Source: Mesotaenium endlicherianum (Eukaryota; Streptophyta; Zygnematophyceae; Zygnematales; Mesotaeniaceae). Taken from it: a DNA stretch of 64,000 bases. Of the stretch, positions 1 through 10,136 are shown piece by piece. The first letter of the stretch is position 1. Every line of letters begins with the position of its first letter. The notes under the pieces are model-generated. The model was not told the DNA's origin. It was given only the letters and a program-made list of their open reading frames with translations, and did not search any database. Position numbers and translations under genes: made by a program. Where the stretch lies: NCBI GenBank assembly GCA_009602735.1, contig WELA01004268.1, forward strand, positions 914,266 through 978,265, read 5' to 3'.

Positions 1-918
1 GGCCAATGATAGCCAATGAGGGCGAATGTTTTGATCTGCTTGAGGTCCAGACTATGCAGTGATTTGTGGTTGCGCCGTGGTACGGCGCACCCTCACCAGA
101 TTTAATTCAACTGTTGAAGGCTGAAGGCTAAACCTTGTGTGAGACCAATCAGTATGACATCTCCGGCGCGCCAGTGCTTGATTGGGCTCTGGGAGTATAT
201 GTTGGCCCCAAACATCATGGAGCTGGTGTAACAGCTCAGCCGTCCGAGAAGATCGCCCGTCAGCTCGTCGAATCTATTTCTCTCTTCTGAAGCATTCTGA
301 AGCCACACACCAGATAAATTATCTGTGCTCAAGCTAAAGGACGTGGCTGCACTTTTGGTAGTTCATGCACTTTTCAAGATTTATACTTGGCCAGCAGCAG
401 TCTCCAGCCGCAGAAGGCCCACACTTTTCATGCAGTCGTTTCCAAAAGCTGTGGCCAATATCCAGGTCTGTGGGCAGATGATGGAACGCGTGGCGCAACA
501 TGTCACGTGAGACCACGACATCCATATGAGAAGATCAATTTCTTGGCTGTGGGTGGTCCGGTGAGCAGGTATCAACACAACCATCTGCAACCATCAGTAC
601 CAAACGACCGCGCGCTTGCTATTTCGCGGCTGTGGACTACTACCAATATTCGCTGGCGACCTCACCAAGTAATGTTCGCGTCCAAATTTCAAGACTAGAA
701 AATTTTAGGCAAGTGGGTAAGAGGAACCAGACGTGAGCGTGGTGGCTCAGTGCAAGCTATAGCCCTGATATTCTTTGTGAGGTCTGTCTACAAGCGTCTT
801 TTCATTTACTGTTACCCATTTCCGTTCCCAAATCCGACGTATGCTTGCAAGTTTCGCTCCTTGCTTACTACCTTTCTCCCCTTAGATTGAGAAAGACGTG
901 AGAACACCATAACACAGT
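1..918. other. Upstream flank of the Dof gene, no recognised gene
   Basis: No reading frame here resembles a family I know. A 76-codon frame on the minus strand (102-332) is the longest, without recognisable motifs. The last few hundred bases presumably hold the promoter and 5' untranslated region of the Dof gene that starts at 919, but I see no convincing TATA box close to a likely transcription start. Confidence 0.5.
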
Positions 919-2026
919 ATGTCTAAGTTCAAAAAATGGATGGAAGCTAGAAGTATCGACGAGAAGAGGGATGAATTTGTAGACCCCGGCATTAGACTGT
1001 TTGGTCATACTATAGCTATACCCGGTTGTGAGGGATCAACAGGGGACATCGAAAGAGAGGTTGTCGGTGGTACTACGCCTTCTCGAATTAAGTCTCACAC
1101 CAAAAAACAATCAAGTAGCATGGGGGGTGCAACGAGTACTATCACGAGTGTCGGAGACGAGAAGGAAGTCTCAAAGACAAGAAAGTACTCATGTGGACTG
1201 GTATGCTTTCTGGAATACCTTTTTTAGTACTTTACGCCTAAAAATGTTGTGATATTAGATAAACACTACATCCTGCACAGAGTTGCATGTCCTTCGCATA
1301 TTTTCGATTCATTGTTGTGTTTGTAGGTTAAAATATTTAATAGCATCCATTCCTCAATATTTGCCTCTTTCGCGTGTTGCGAGCCATTTTGAGTTAGGGA
1401 GGAAAGTGTTTGTATGACACCTGCACCCTTTGTAGCCACCCGTCCCTCATTATTCAGTTGTCGAGTGCAGTCTTGACTCTATGATGTGGTCTTGCCGGAT
1501 GTTCCGGGTTATTACCCAAGCGCATAACAAGGCTAACGGATACGAGGAGCCCCTCTGGCTGGCCGCTGCGTGCATGCTCTGTGGTGTGCCCACTGTTTGG
1601 CATTGAGGAGCTGACGTTTGACTTCTTTGTCCTTTTTCAGGATGTGATGGCGGCGGTAGCCTTTCCTACAGAGAGTGAAGGCTGGCAGCAGTGTAATGAG
1701 GAAGGCAATGGAAGCTCCTCCGGCAGTAACAGTGGGAGTGAAGACGGAGTTGATACCCGGGCGCCCAAGGTTGCTAAGTACAGTGCGCTGGACAGGTGTC
1801 AGGAGATCGCTGCCGCATCTGTGGATGAAGATTCCGGACGTGATGGTGGTCTGCAGTATCCATGTGCTTCTGTACTGGCCGATGAGGGGTCTGGCGACGA
1901 CTCTGTGGACGTTGCACATGAGGCAGGGCAGGAGGGGGCGGACAAAGCCTATGGATTGGAGGCAGACCCAAAAGAGCACGACAGCATCAATAATCACCAT
2001 CAGCAGCAGCAGCCGCAGCCGCCGCC

Positions 2027-2057
<31 letters not shown>

Positions 2058-3053
2058 TTGCAAATGGACCAGCAGAGTGACGGGCTGAAGAAGCCCGACA
2101 AACTGGTGCCGTGCCCGAGATGCGAGAGTCTGGAGACCAAGTTCTGCTACTACAACAATTACAATGTCAACCAGCCGCGCCACTTCTGCAAGAAGTGCCA
2201 GCGGTACTGGACAGCCGGTGGCACGCTGCGGAACGTGCCCGTTGGCTCCGGTCGGAGGAAGAACAAGAACGCGAGCCAGCGGGGCGCCGACGTGCACGTG
2301 CACCCCCCGAGCCTGGCCCCCTACTACCCTGCAGACAAGGCAGAGTCGTCGCTGCACCGCCTAAACTCAGGCATGGGCAGCGCCGAGCTCGACATGCACT
2401 TGGGGAGGCCGGAGCTGAGAGGCATGAGCGCCGCCGCCGGCTACCCCGCCAAGGTGCACCAGGCGGCGCTGCAGGCACGGCTCTCCTCTATGGGTGGCGG
2501 CGCAGCCTGCCTGGACAGCCCCGGGAGCGACGCCAGCGGGCTGTGTGACAGCGGCCTCTCCTCTGGCTTGCACCGGGAGGGCAGCCTTCACGACGACTTG
2601 GCCTCCCCTTATGGCCCTGCTGCCGCCGCTGCGCGGAGCAGGCACCTCAATTTGCACCTGGATCCCCTCAGCGGCAGCGCCAGCCAATCAGAACTCGATC
2701 CCTATGGCATGCCAGCTCGCCAATTGCCGATGCGGGGGCCATCTGCGTGGGCTCCCTACCCCTACAGTGCCAGCTGGAGCAGCGTTGGCCCCAACAGCTC
2801 TGCGCCAGTGCCGCCCCCCCCCGCACCAGCCATGGGAGGCTGGAGCAACGGCCCGGCTGGTGCCTGGCCTCCTGTGCCCCCCAGCTGCCAGTGGACCTCT
2901 TCGCCGCAGCAGTGGAGTAACCCGCCGCCGTGGGGCGTGTCCCCTTGGGCCCAGAGCATTGGCCCGGCGGGCAGTGGCGCCGCGATGATGGGCCATCTGC
3001 CCAGCCCTGGCGCGCACCCCCGGCAAACGTTTCGACACCCTGATGCTGTATGA
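919..3053 (+). CDS. CDF-type Dof zinc-finger transcription factor, two exons
   Basis: Exons are 919-1200 and 1641-3053. The intron has GT (CTG|GTATGC) and AG (TTTTTCAG|GATGTG) ends and sits between codons, giving 564 aa. The Dof domain starts at about residue 252 with C252-x2-C255 and C277-x2-C280 and the typical [17 protein letters not shown] stretch, followed by a basic RRKNKN segment. Dof proteins bind AAAG sites in plant promoters. Exon 1 carries [15 protein letters not shown] (residues 21-35), which resembles the N-terminal motif of cycling Dof factors (DPAIKLFG...), the subgroup that represses photoperiod genes and binds TOPLESS-type corepressors. The start at 919 is preferred because only exon 1 supplies this motif; beginning at an ATG in exon 2 would lose it. 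A Gln/Pro tract precedes the zinc finger, and the C-terminus is rich in Pro/Trp ([19 protein letters not shown]), recalling CDF C-terminal blocks only loosely. A further 3' exon cannot be excluded. Confidence 0.88.
2001..2055 (+). repeat. CAG/CCG triplet tract coding for poly-Gln/Pro
   Basis: A run of CAG codons broken by CCG encodes QQQQPQPPP followed by nine Gln, just before the Dof zinc finger. Such tracts vary in length between individuals and often lie in activation or repression regions. Confidence 0.9.
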
Positions 3054-3162
3054 TTGATCTCACTTGTTGCGTAACAGGTGTGTCGCCCCCACCCTCCCGC
3101 TCTCTGTGCTGCCCATCATGTTGTTGCCCATGATGATGATGGATTCGCTCGCACATCTCTGT

Positions 3163-3168
3163 AATAAA
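3163..3168 (+). promoter_or_regulatory. AATAAA polyadenylation signal of the Dof gene
   Basis: A canonical AATAAA lies about 110 bases after the Dof stop codon, on the right strand and at a normal distance for a 3' untranslated region. Confidence 0.55.
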
Positions 3169-5393
3169 GTGGTGAATTGCTAGAGTTGCTGCCACATCTC
3201 TTCTTATATGTAGAGAAGACACCGGCTGGCCCGGAGCAGTTCCAGTCTGCACTGTGTACCTGACGAATTGTTTCCATTTGTATCATTTGCAGATGGTTAT
3301 CTTTTACCATGGTGCAATGGGACCTGGTGCTCAGTCCCTCTTGAGTTTCCTCCGGCCATCGCATGGCTCATGGAGGTCCTCAACCTGCGGCGTATGGAGA
3401 GCATCGTTGGAGGGGGCGTGGATGGGGGTGCTCCTAGCCGCAGCCATGGCTTGTTGTCATCAGTAAAAGCAGAAGTTGCCATTTGTATAGAGATTATGGT
3501 GTACATAACATCTCGACTGAGAGGCGACCTCTTTTAATATGATATCCCTGCTATATAGGCTACAGCAATAGAAATAATGCTGCTGTAGTTGTTTGTAATA
3601 AGACCTGTAACTGTCGAACATGAAGATAGTTGTTGGTATAGCATAGCACCCGTATGCGATGTGTATTTGGGTTGCCGCTTGCTGCCTCTCGATGTAGGTT
3701 TCATCGGCAAAAGGTTTTATGGTATTATATCAGGAGAGGTAGGATATCATAATGATGTCACGCTCCAAGATGACATCATGGCTCCTAGTAGGCAAGCTGT
3801 GCCAACCAACTTGCAGCAGGAGATAGTTTGTGCAGGAGTTAGGTCATTTTGGCCAAAGAGATTATCTATGATTACTCTTTTTTTGCTCTATCTCTTGCGT
3901 ATACGCTAGTGTGTCGACTTTTTTTTGGTAGTTACTACTTATTACTCAGGAATCAAAATGCGGGTTTCGCAGTAGTAGTAACTGAGATTCCTCCTATTAA
4001 ATGATCCTGTCTAAAGAAGTGAGCCCTGCTTGTCTGCATGCTTGTGTGACTGCTTCACAAGGGGGATCAATATTACCTTGATTATTGATACATGAAAGAA
4101 TATTGATTATTGTTGTCATTCTTTCCCTAGAAGAACGTGGCAGGAAATGTGGCAACCTTGAGGATCACCGACATGAATCGAAGAAAAAGAGTCAGTCTCA
4201 TGACCCCAATTCTGGATTGTAGGTTGGGACTAACTTGGCCAGCACCAAACTCGATGGGAGGCGCATTTGGCGTCACTCCTGTAATGTTTGACAACAGAAA
4301 GTCTACTGATAAATAAGACACAGATGTTCCGTGTGTTAGTGCGTTTTAAGGTTGTGAAATTGGTTGTTGTTTTTCCTTATAATTTTTTTGAACTTATGGT
4401 AGAAATGATGAAGGCCAAAGAGGGAAGGCTCAGTTTACCAAGGCCCTCTCATAAGTGAAAAAAATTGACAACTTTTGCTGAACAGCTATCTGACAAACAT
4501 AATGCTTGAAGTTACGACCACACATGCAAACTTAGCATCACTTGAAAGCATTTCATGCCAGAGTGTGCAAGCAGACTTTTTTAGGAGGTTATAAGCAGAA
4601 ACCATGTCAAACTTGCTTCCGTACGACCAGTTTGTAGTTCAACCTTACAGTTTGCAGTGCTGACAGATGACATATGTACTTTTCTGAAGTTTAAAAACAC
4701 TGGTTTTTGCCAAAAACAAATGAATATGCAAAAATTGCCAATATCTCACGCGTGGACGCTTTGCTCGAAACATGTATACCTCCCTTAACTCCCTTCTTGT
4801 GCCATGGGGCACTTATTGCAGCAGGATGTGAATTGCCAAACTTACTACTGCTAATTTCCATCATAACTTTTCTAATCAGGCAAATTGAACACAAGTTGTC
4901 AATTTTGTTGTTCACTGTCATATGAGATGCGAAATAAATGTATGGCCAAGCGTTCCAAAAAGCATCAAATATACAATCAAAGGTGTTTGTACATTCGAAT
5001 ATTCCAGACATCTTTGACAAATTTTCGGGGAGCTCCGTGGGCAAGCTGATTGCAATCATAGCTTAGCATTGCAACAGACCTGCTCATACGATAATCTTTT
5101 TCACTGCTTCTAACTTTTGATGCCCAGATCATCTCCGTAAGCACCTATGTACATGAATCGTCGCTAAATTAGAATTCACGTGTCTCCGAGTACCTGAATA
5201 TGTTCCCCAGGGTAATAATATAAGAGCCGCTGGAGACCTATTCAGCAGCACCCAGAGCTACCACCAGAATCGTATAAACTGTCTACCTTGGCAGCGGCCA
5301 GATTCTATAACAAAGTTGTGTATGCTGTGTGCTTGCAGCATTCGAGTGCATTACGCCCAGAAGAAAGAGAGAGGAGGGCTTGTGTATGTGCAC
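3169..5393. other. Intergenic between the Dof gene and the multicopper oxidase
   Basis: The two genes converge here. I see no recognisable coding frame. A 3' splice-site-like stretch (TTTGTATCATTTGCAG) ends at 3292 and is followed by open frames of 57 to 80 codons, which could be an alternative last exon of the Dof gene but match no known CDF block. The rest is AT-rich and unassigned. Confidence 0.5.
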
Positions 5394-8066
5394 TTAATAG
5401 CCTGTGATGTTGAGGCCGTTGGCCACCTGTCCCACGCTGGGGCACTCGGGGTAGTCGTCCGGCGGGGCTGGTATGCTTCCAGGAGGACCCTTAACGCGCA
5501 GCACTGCCATCATGCCCGCGCCCATGTGGGGCTCCACGTGACCTGCTCCCACAACAACAGAACGAGGCAGAAAATGAGCACAGGGCCTCAAGTCCGGCAA
5601 AGGGGAGCGGCCCCAGTCTGGGCAGAAGGCGCCGTGGGCTATGACCAAGTGCGCAGCACCACTCACACTCTTGCTACGGTGGGCATCCTAGCCTTCTGGC
5701 ATTCAAGAATGCGCAAGAGGAGCAGGAGGGTCAGTCCGGCTCCCTGAGACAGGCATACCATGTCCTTAAGGATGTCGCAGAACCACTCTGCTTGGACGTT
5801 GCCTGCACCACAACAACGGTACTGCACCTGCTGCCTGGCTGGCAGTGCCGCAGCTGAGTGGGCATGTGCATCCCCCCGTCTCAATGCACGCATGCCAACA
5901 AGAAGCACAGGGGAGAGGGGGAAGGAGTCCGTGATAAGGATGAGCAGGCAGCCAGCTAGCCAGCTGGAGGGGGAGAAGGAGCAGCTCACAGTGCAGCAGC
6001 CACACGCCGGGGTTGTTGGCGCGGAAGCGCAGCGCGAGCCACTGGCTGTCGTACAGCATCACCGTGCTGAGCTGCGGCGGATCTTGCAGGTTGTACTCGT
6101 AGCTCTCCCACGCGGACGCGTTGAATGTGCCCTCGCCCCTGCACACGCGTTTGGGGCATGGGGAGGGCGGCCGTTGGGACAGGCGTAGGCACACAGCAAG
6201 CCGACAGGAGCGGCAGCAGCAGCAGCAGCAGGCTCCGTCCTCCTCGACGGAACTGTGAACGCACAAATTGCACATGTCCATGCATATCAACGAACCTGCT
6301 GGCAGATGAATGTGAAGGAAGAGGAAGGGAGGCCAACCTGCCAACGAGCCAGAAGTCTTGGCCGTGCAGGTGGAAGGGGTGGTGCCCGTTGGGAAAGATG
6401 TGGTTCTGCAGCACAACTTGCACAAAGTCGCCAAACTCCACATCGATCAGGGAAGGGCCCTTCTTGCTAGGCCCGACCTCGTTGGCGTTCAGGTCGCTGC
6501 TGGTCGCGATGGGCGGCATGAGGTCGACGTCGAACTCGCCCGAGATGTTGTGGTAGTCGGCGTACAGGGTGGGCAGGACGCCCGGCGTGGAGGTCACGTT
6601 GTTCACCGAGTACTCCACCCGCTTGTCGTTGATGTTCAGGTTGATCTGGAACATCAGGAGCCTGCCAAGTGGCACACGACGATTGCCCGACATAGCTGCC
6701 AAGCTGAGAGCAGTCAGGCGGAGCAGCGCGCAGACGTGCACGCGTGGCATCTCTCCACATCTTTGTGTCAACCATGACAACGTGGATGGATTGCTCCGAC
6801 CAGGCTAGGCTAGAAATTACAAAGGAGATAGCCATGAGAGAGTGCAACAGGTGTGGCGGTGAAACAGGGGCAGAAGGTGGGGAGAAGGGGGAGGGGAGAG
6901 GACCTGTCAACGGAGACTTGGGGCAAGAGTGAGTTGTTGAGCCTGCTGCGGATGATGCCCTGCTGGACCGTGCCAAAGTCGGGATCAGAGCTCTCCGTGG
7001 GGCCCACAGGAATGTCATCACTGGGCCACATCCAGGGGGCAGTGCTGTAGTGGAGCACGGCTAACCCACCCTTGACCCCAAATGGCTCCAGCTCGAATCT
7101 GGGGTTTGTTGCCATCCAGTAATTGGCAGCTGTCTGCACCACACAAGATTTTGCCACAGGCAGAGGCCGCTTTAGCAGGGGCCAGGCAATGACTAGCGTA
7201 CGCGAGGGACATATTGCTGGTGTGCATGCACGGACGACAGGCAGGTGGCAGCCATGCACCAAGGGGGGTGGGAATGGAAGTAGGGGCCACACTCAGACGC
7301 GCATCCATGCAAGCAGGTGCCAGGTGGCCAGACCAGCAAGTATGCCAAGTGGCCTAACCTGATTGGCCTGGAAGAGGACGGAGAACGTCTGCCCGGGGCT
7401 GGTGTCCAGCGAGGTGACGGCCTCCTGCTTCACGTAGTGCCCGTCCGCCTCAAACAGGTACATCACATGGCCCTGAGCAAGCAGGCGCATACACCCAGGC
7501 ACGTGCGTCAGCACAGCAGAGCGCGAGAGCCGGTTCTCCTCGGTGCCCTGGCCCCTCCCCCCTTCCTGCACGCGCATCATGTCCCCGCAGCTGCTGGCGG
7601 GCACTAGCCACAGAGCAGAGACCCCCCCCCCCTGAGATGCCAGGATGCCAAGATGGTGAACAATGACAGGTGGCGCAATGAGAGAAGGAAGGGGCACCTG
7701 GATCTGGAAGTTCTGGCTGGCCAGCATGGCAGTGTTGGCAATGCGCAGGCGATACCACTTGCCGGGCTGCACCGTCAACACGTAGGGAGTTCCCCGGCAG
7801 CCGGTGCGGCCGTTGATGAGCAGGCCGTGCGGGACAGGGTACCCGATGAAGGGCAGATCGATCATGGACCTCAGCATGGCCACCGTCGACTCGTGGTTCC
7901 AGTCGCCCAGGAGGACGTTCTGCGCAGAGGCCAAGCCCAAGCTGAGCGTCTACATCCTGGCAGCACAACTGTGAAAAAGTGGACATACACGCACACACAC
8001 ACGATCTACACACATATAAAGGTACACACACACAGATATATACATACATATATCCATATATGGGGC

Positions 8067-8100
<34 letters not shown>

Positions 8101-10102
8101 GGGGGGGGGAGCAGCTTACTTGTTCTTCCGCGATGGTGACGCCGGAAGGGTAGGGCTCCGGCAGCATGCTGGCGGGAGGGTACACGACGAGAGCCCCGAA
8201 CACGCTGCCCCTCAGCATGGCTGAGTGCGCATGCCACCAAAAAGTCCCATACTGCCCCTCCACCTGGCATCACCAGGCACATGCAGGACTCATAGAGAGG
8301 CGTAAGATGGCGCAGAGCAGTGGCTGACATCTGGCAATAGACCACGCACTGAGCCACCGTGAAGGGTGCTACACAGGTCGCAAACAGGCAGGCTGTACTT
8401 AGAGCGTGCATGAACCAGTGGCCAGCCGTCAGCCGCCAGGGGAGTGCTAGAGATGTGCAAAGGGGAAGGGGGCAAACCTTGAAGCGATACGTGAAGGTGG
8501 AGTTGGGCGGGATGGGGCACTGCGTGACAGACGTGGGGCCGTCGTACCACTGCGAGTGCCGCTGGTATATCCCATGCCTGCATGCCCGCTCGCCACGTGA
8601 AGCCCCGTGAGTGGGCGCTGCTTATTGCCCCGAAGCGACATCCGCAGAGAGGCCGTGGCCGTCGCCCAAAGAAACCAGTGGGAAGCTTAGTCGTGGGAGA
8701 GGATGTGGGGAATAGGAAAGGGGGGGGGCGGGAGGGAGGCATAGAGATATGGTATTTGCAGGACCGGCGACTGCAGCGCCAACATGTGGCGGCCGGGAAC
8801 AATACAGGACAAGAGAGTCTGAGTTGCGGGGGGGCGTGCGAGCGTCACCAGTGGACGGTGAGGGGGAGTGACTGGTTGTTGAGGATGTGCACGACGATGT
8901 CATCGCCCTCTGTGGCGTAAATGCTGGGACCCGGGATCGTTCCATTCACTGCGCAGCCAGCCAGCAGTCGCCCAGGGACAGCTGTCAGGCCTGGGACGGA
9001 CCGGCAGAGGACGGCGAGCACACTGCCCAAGTGAGTCTGGCTCAGAATAGCCCTGTCTGGTCGTGGCATACGCTGTTTGACTCTCGTGCGTGCGCAATGG
9101 CTCCCCGTGTTTAAGCAAGACGGGCGCCCCGGTTGTCATGCATCCCATCGAAGGGAGCCGGCTAGAAGACCTTGGAGCTTGGCTATCTTCGGGCATCTGG
9201 TCTGAACAGGGGCCAGATCTGACAAGGTGCACCTACATTGTTTCACATGATGGTATATCCTCTACTAGCTGCCCAGTGGTTTCCACCGCGACAGCTCCAT
9301 AGAGGCTGGAAAGAGCACGTTCAGCAGTCGAAGGAGACTCCAGATACTTCCATAGAAATTATGTAAAGACATCCCAACGCAGACACAACACTTTTCCGCT
9401 GGCAACCGCCGTCCAACATGAGTTGCAAGCAGAGCACCGAGCCTTTGCGAGCCGCTGCCGCGCAGGATAGTGGTTGTAAGTGCTGGCATCTGCCGCAAGG
9501 GCTGGCGGCAAGGAAGATGCAGAGGGCTGGCTGACACGAAAGCTCCCATACAGAGAGGGGGTCCTCCTTGCGCTGGGCACGGACGTCACCGGTACTTGTT
9601 GTAATGCAAGCCACAGCTTTTGTCTCGACTACATGTGAAGTGCATGCATTCGAACGACATGAAGCCACAGCAAATTATCGACCTGTACTCTTTACCGTCC
9701 CAACCGGCACAGAGATGCCAGTGGCAGGGGCCCCCACAGGTGAACTTTCCTCTTGGCGCTGCCAAGCAGCAGCTCTCATCTGATTCGAGGCATTTGACTA
9801 CGAGGAAGTCTACACATTGAGCAAATAGTTGTGCTGTGAACTTGGACTAGCAAGTGCGCACAGAGGTAGAATACTTGAGCTACACCACCTGACAGCATAC
9901 TTGAAGGACTTGCATAGCAGGCATGTTGCTTACCAACGACCGTCGGGCGATCTAAAAGGCAATCGGGATTCATAATAGCCACAGAGGCTGTGAACCAGAG
10001 CTCCACAGTGGCAGCTTGAGCGTAACTCGCCAAGCCAGCGAGAAAGGCAGCAAGCAGCAACATCATGTTGAGCTCCCACCTCATCCTCGCGTCTTTATAC
10101 AT
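5394..10102 (-). CDS. Secreted multicopper oxidase, ascorbate oxidase/laccase-like, ten exons
   Basis: Exons (minus strand): 10102-9934, 8948-8849, 8577-8478, 8263-8120, 7919-7698, 7472-7359, 7133-6904, 6661-6338, 6138-5990 and 5542-5394. All introns are GT-AG and the phases join to 1701 bases, 566 aa, the usual family length. The enzyme should oxidise phenols or ascorbate and reduce oxygen to water outside the cell. It has a signal peptide (MMLLLAAFLAGLASYAQA) and three cupredoxin domains. All ten copper histidines and the cysteine are present: HWHG (89-92), HAH (134-136), HPFHLHG (454-460) and HCHVEPHMGAGM (517-528), with M528 as the type-1 axial ligand. The HCHxEPH form and the GRGEGTFN segment resemble ascorbate oxidase more than lignin-type laccase. 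The start is uncertain (10102, 10084 or 10066) because a TATA box ends only two bases before 10102. A start at 10066 would give 554 aa. Confidence 0.9.
7981..8110. repeat. Compound microsatellite (CA)n, (TA)n, (GA)n, G-run in oxidase intron 4
   Basis: Runs of CA, TA and about fifteen GA units followed by a G homopolymer lie entirely inside the intron between the HAH exon and the next exon. Length is likely to be polymorphic and the G-run may be sequenced poorly. Confidence 0.9.
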
Positions 10103-10103
10103 A

Positions 10104-10136
10104 CTTTATAGCTGACTGCCAAAGACAAATTTGTCT
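10104..10136 (-). promoter_or_regulatory. TATA box and palindrome upstream of the multicopper oxidase
   Basis: On the minus strand TATAAAG (10110-10104) is preceded by a perfect 14-base palindrome, AGACAAATTTGTCT (10136-10123). A transcription start 25-35 bases downstream of this TATA would fall near 10080, which favours the ATG at 10066 for translation. The regulatory role of the palindrome is only a guess. Confidence 0.45.

Noticed and set aside
102-332. 76-codon minus-strand frame with a protein-like composition
   Set aside because: No recognisable family and no supporting splice sites or neighbours; left as unassigned flank.
1533-2357. 274-codon minus-strand frame opposite the Dof gene with a Leu-rich run
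   Set aside because: It is the antisense of the Dof coding exon; the Leu run is the reverse of the CAG tract. No motif and no splice logic of its own.
8006-8263. Ser-Leu repeat protein on the minus strand
   Set aside because: The (GA)n microsatellite of an intron read in frame; only 8120-8263 is exon.
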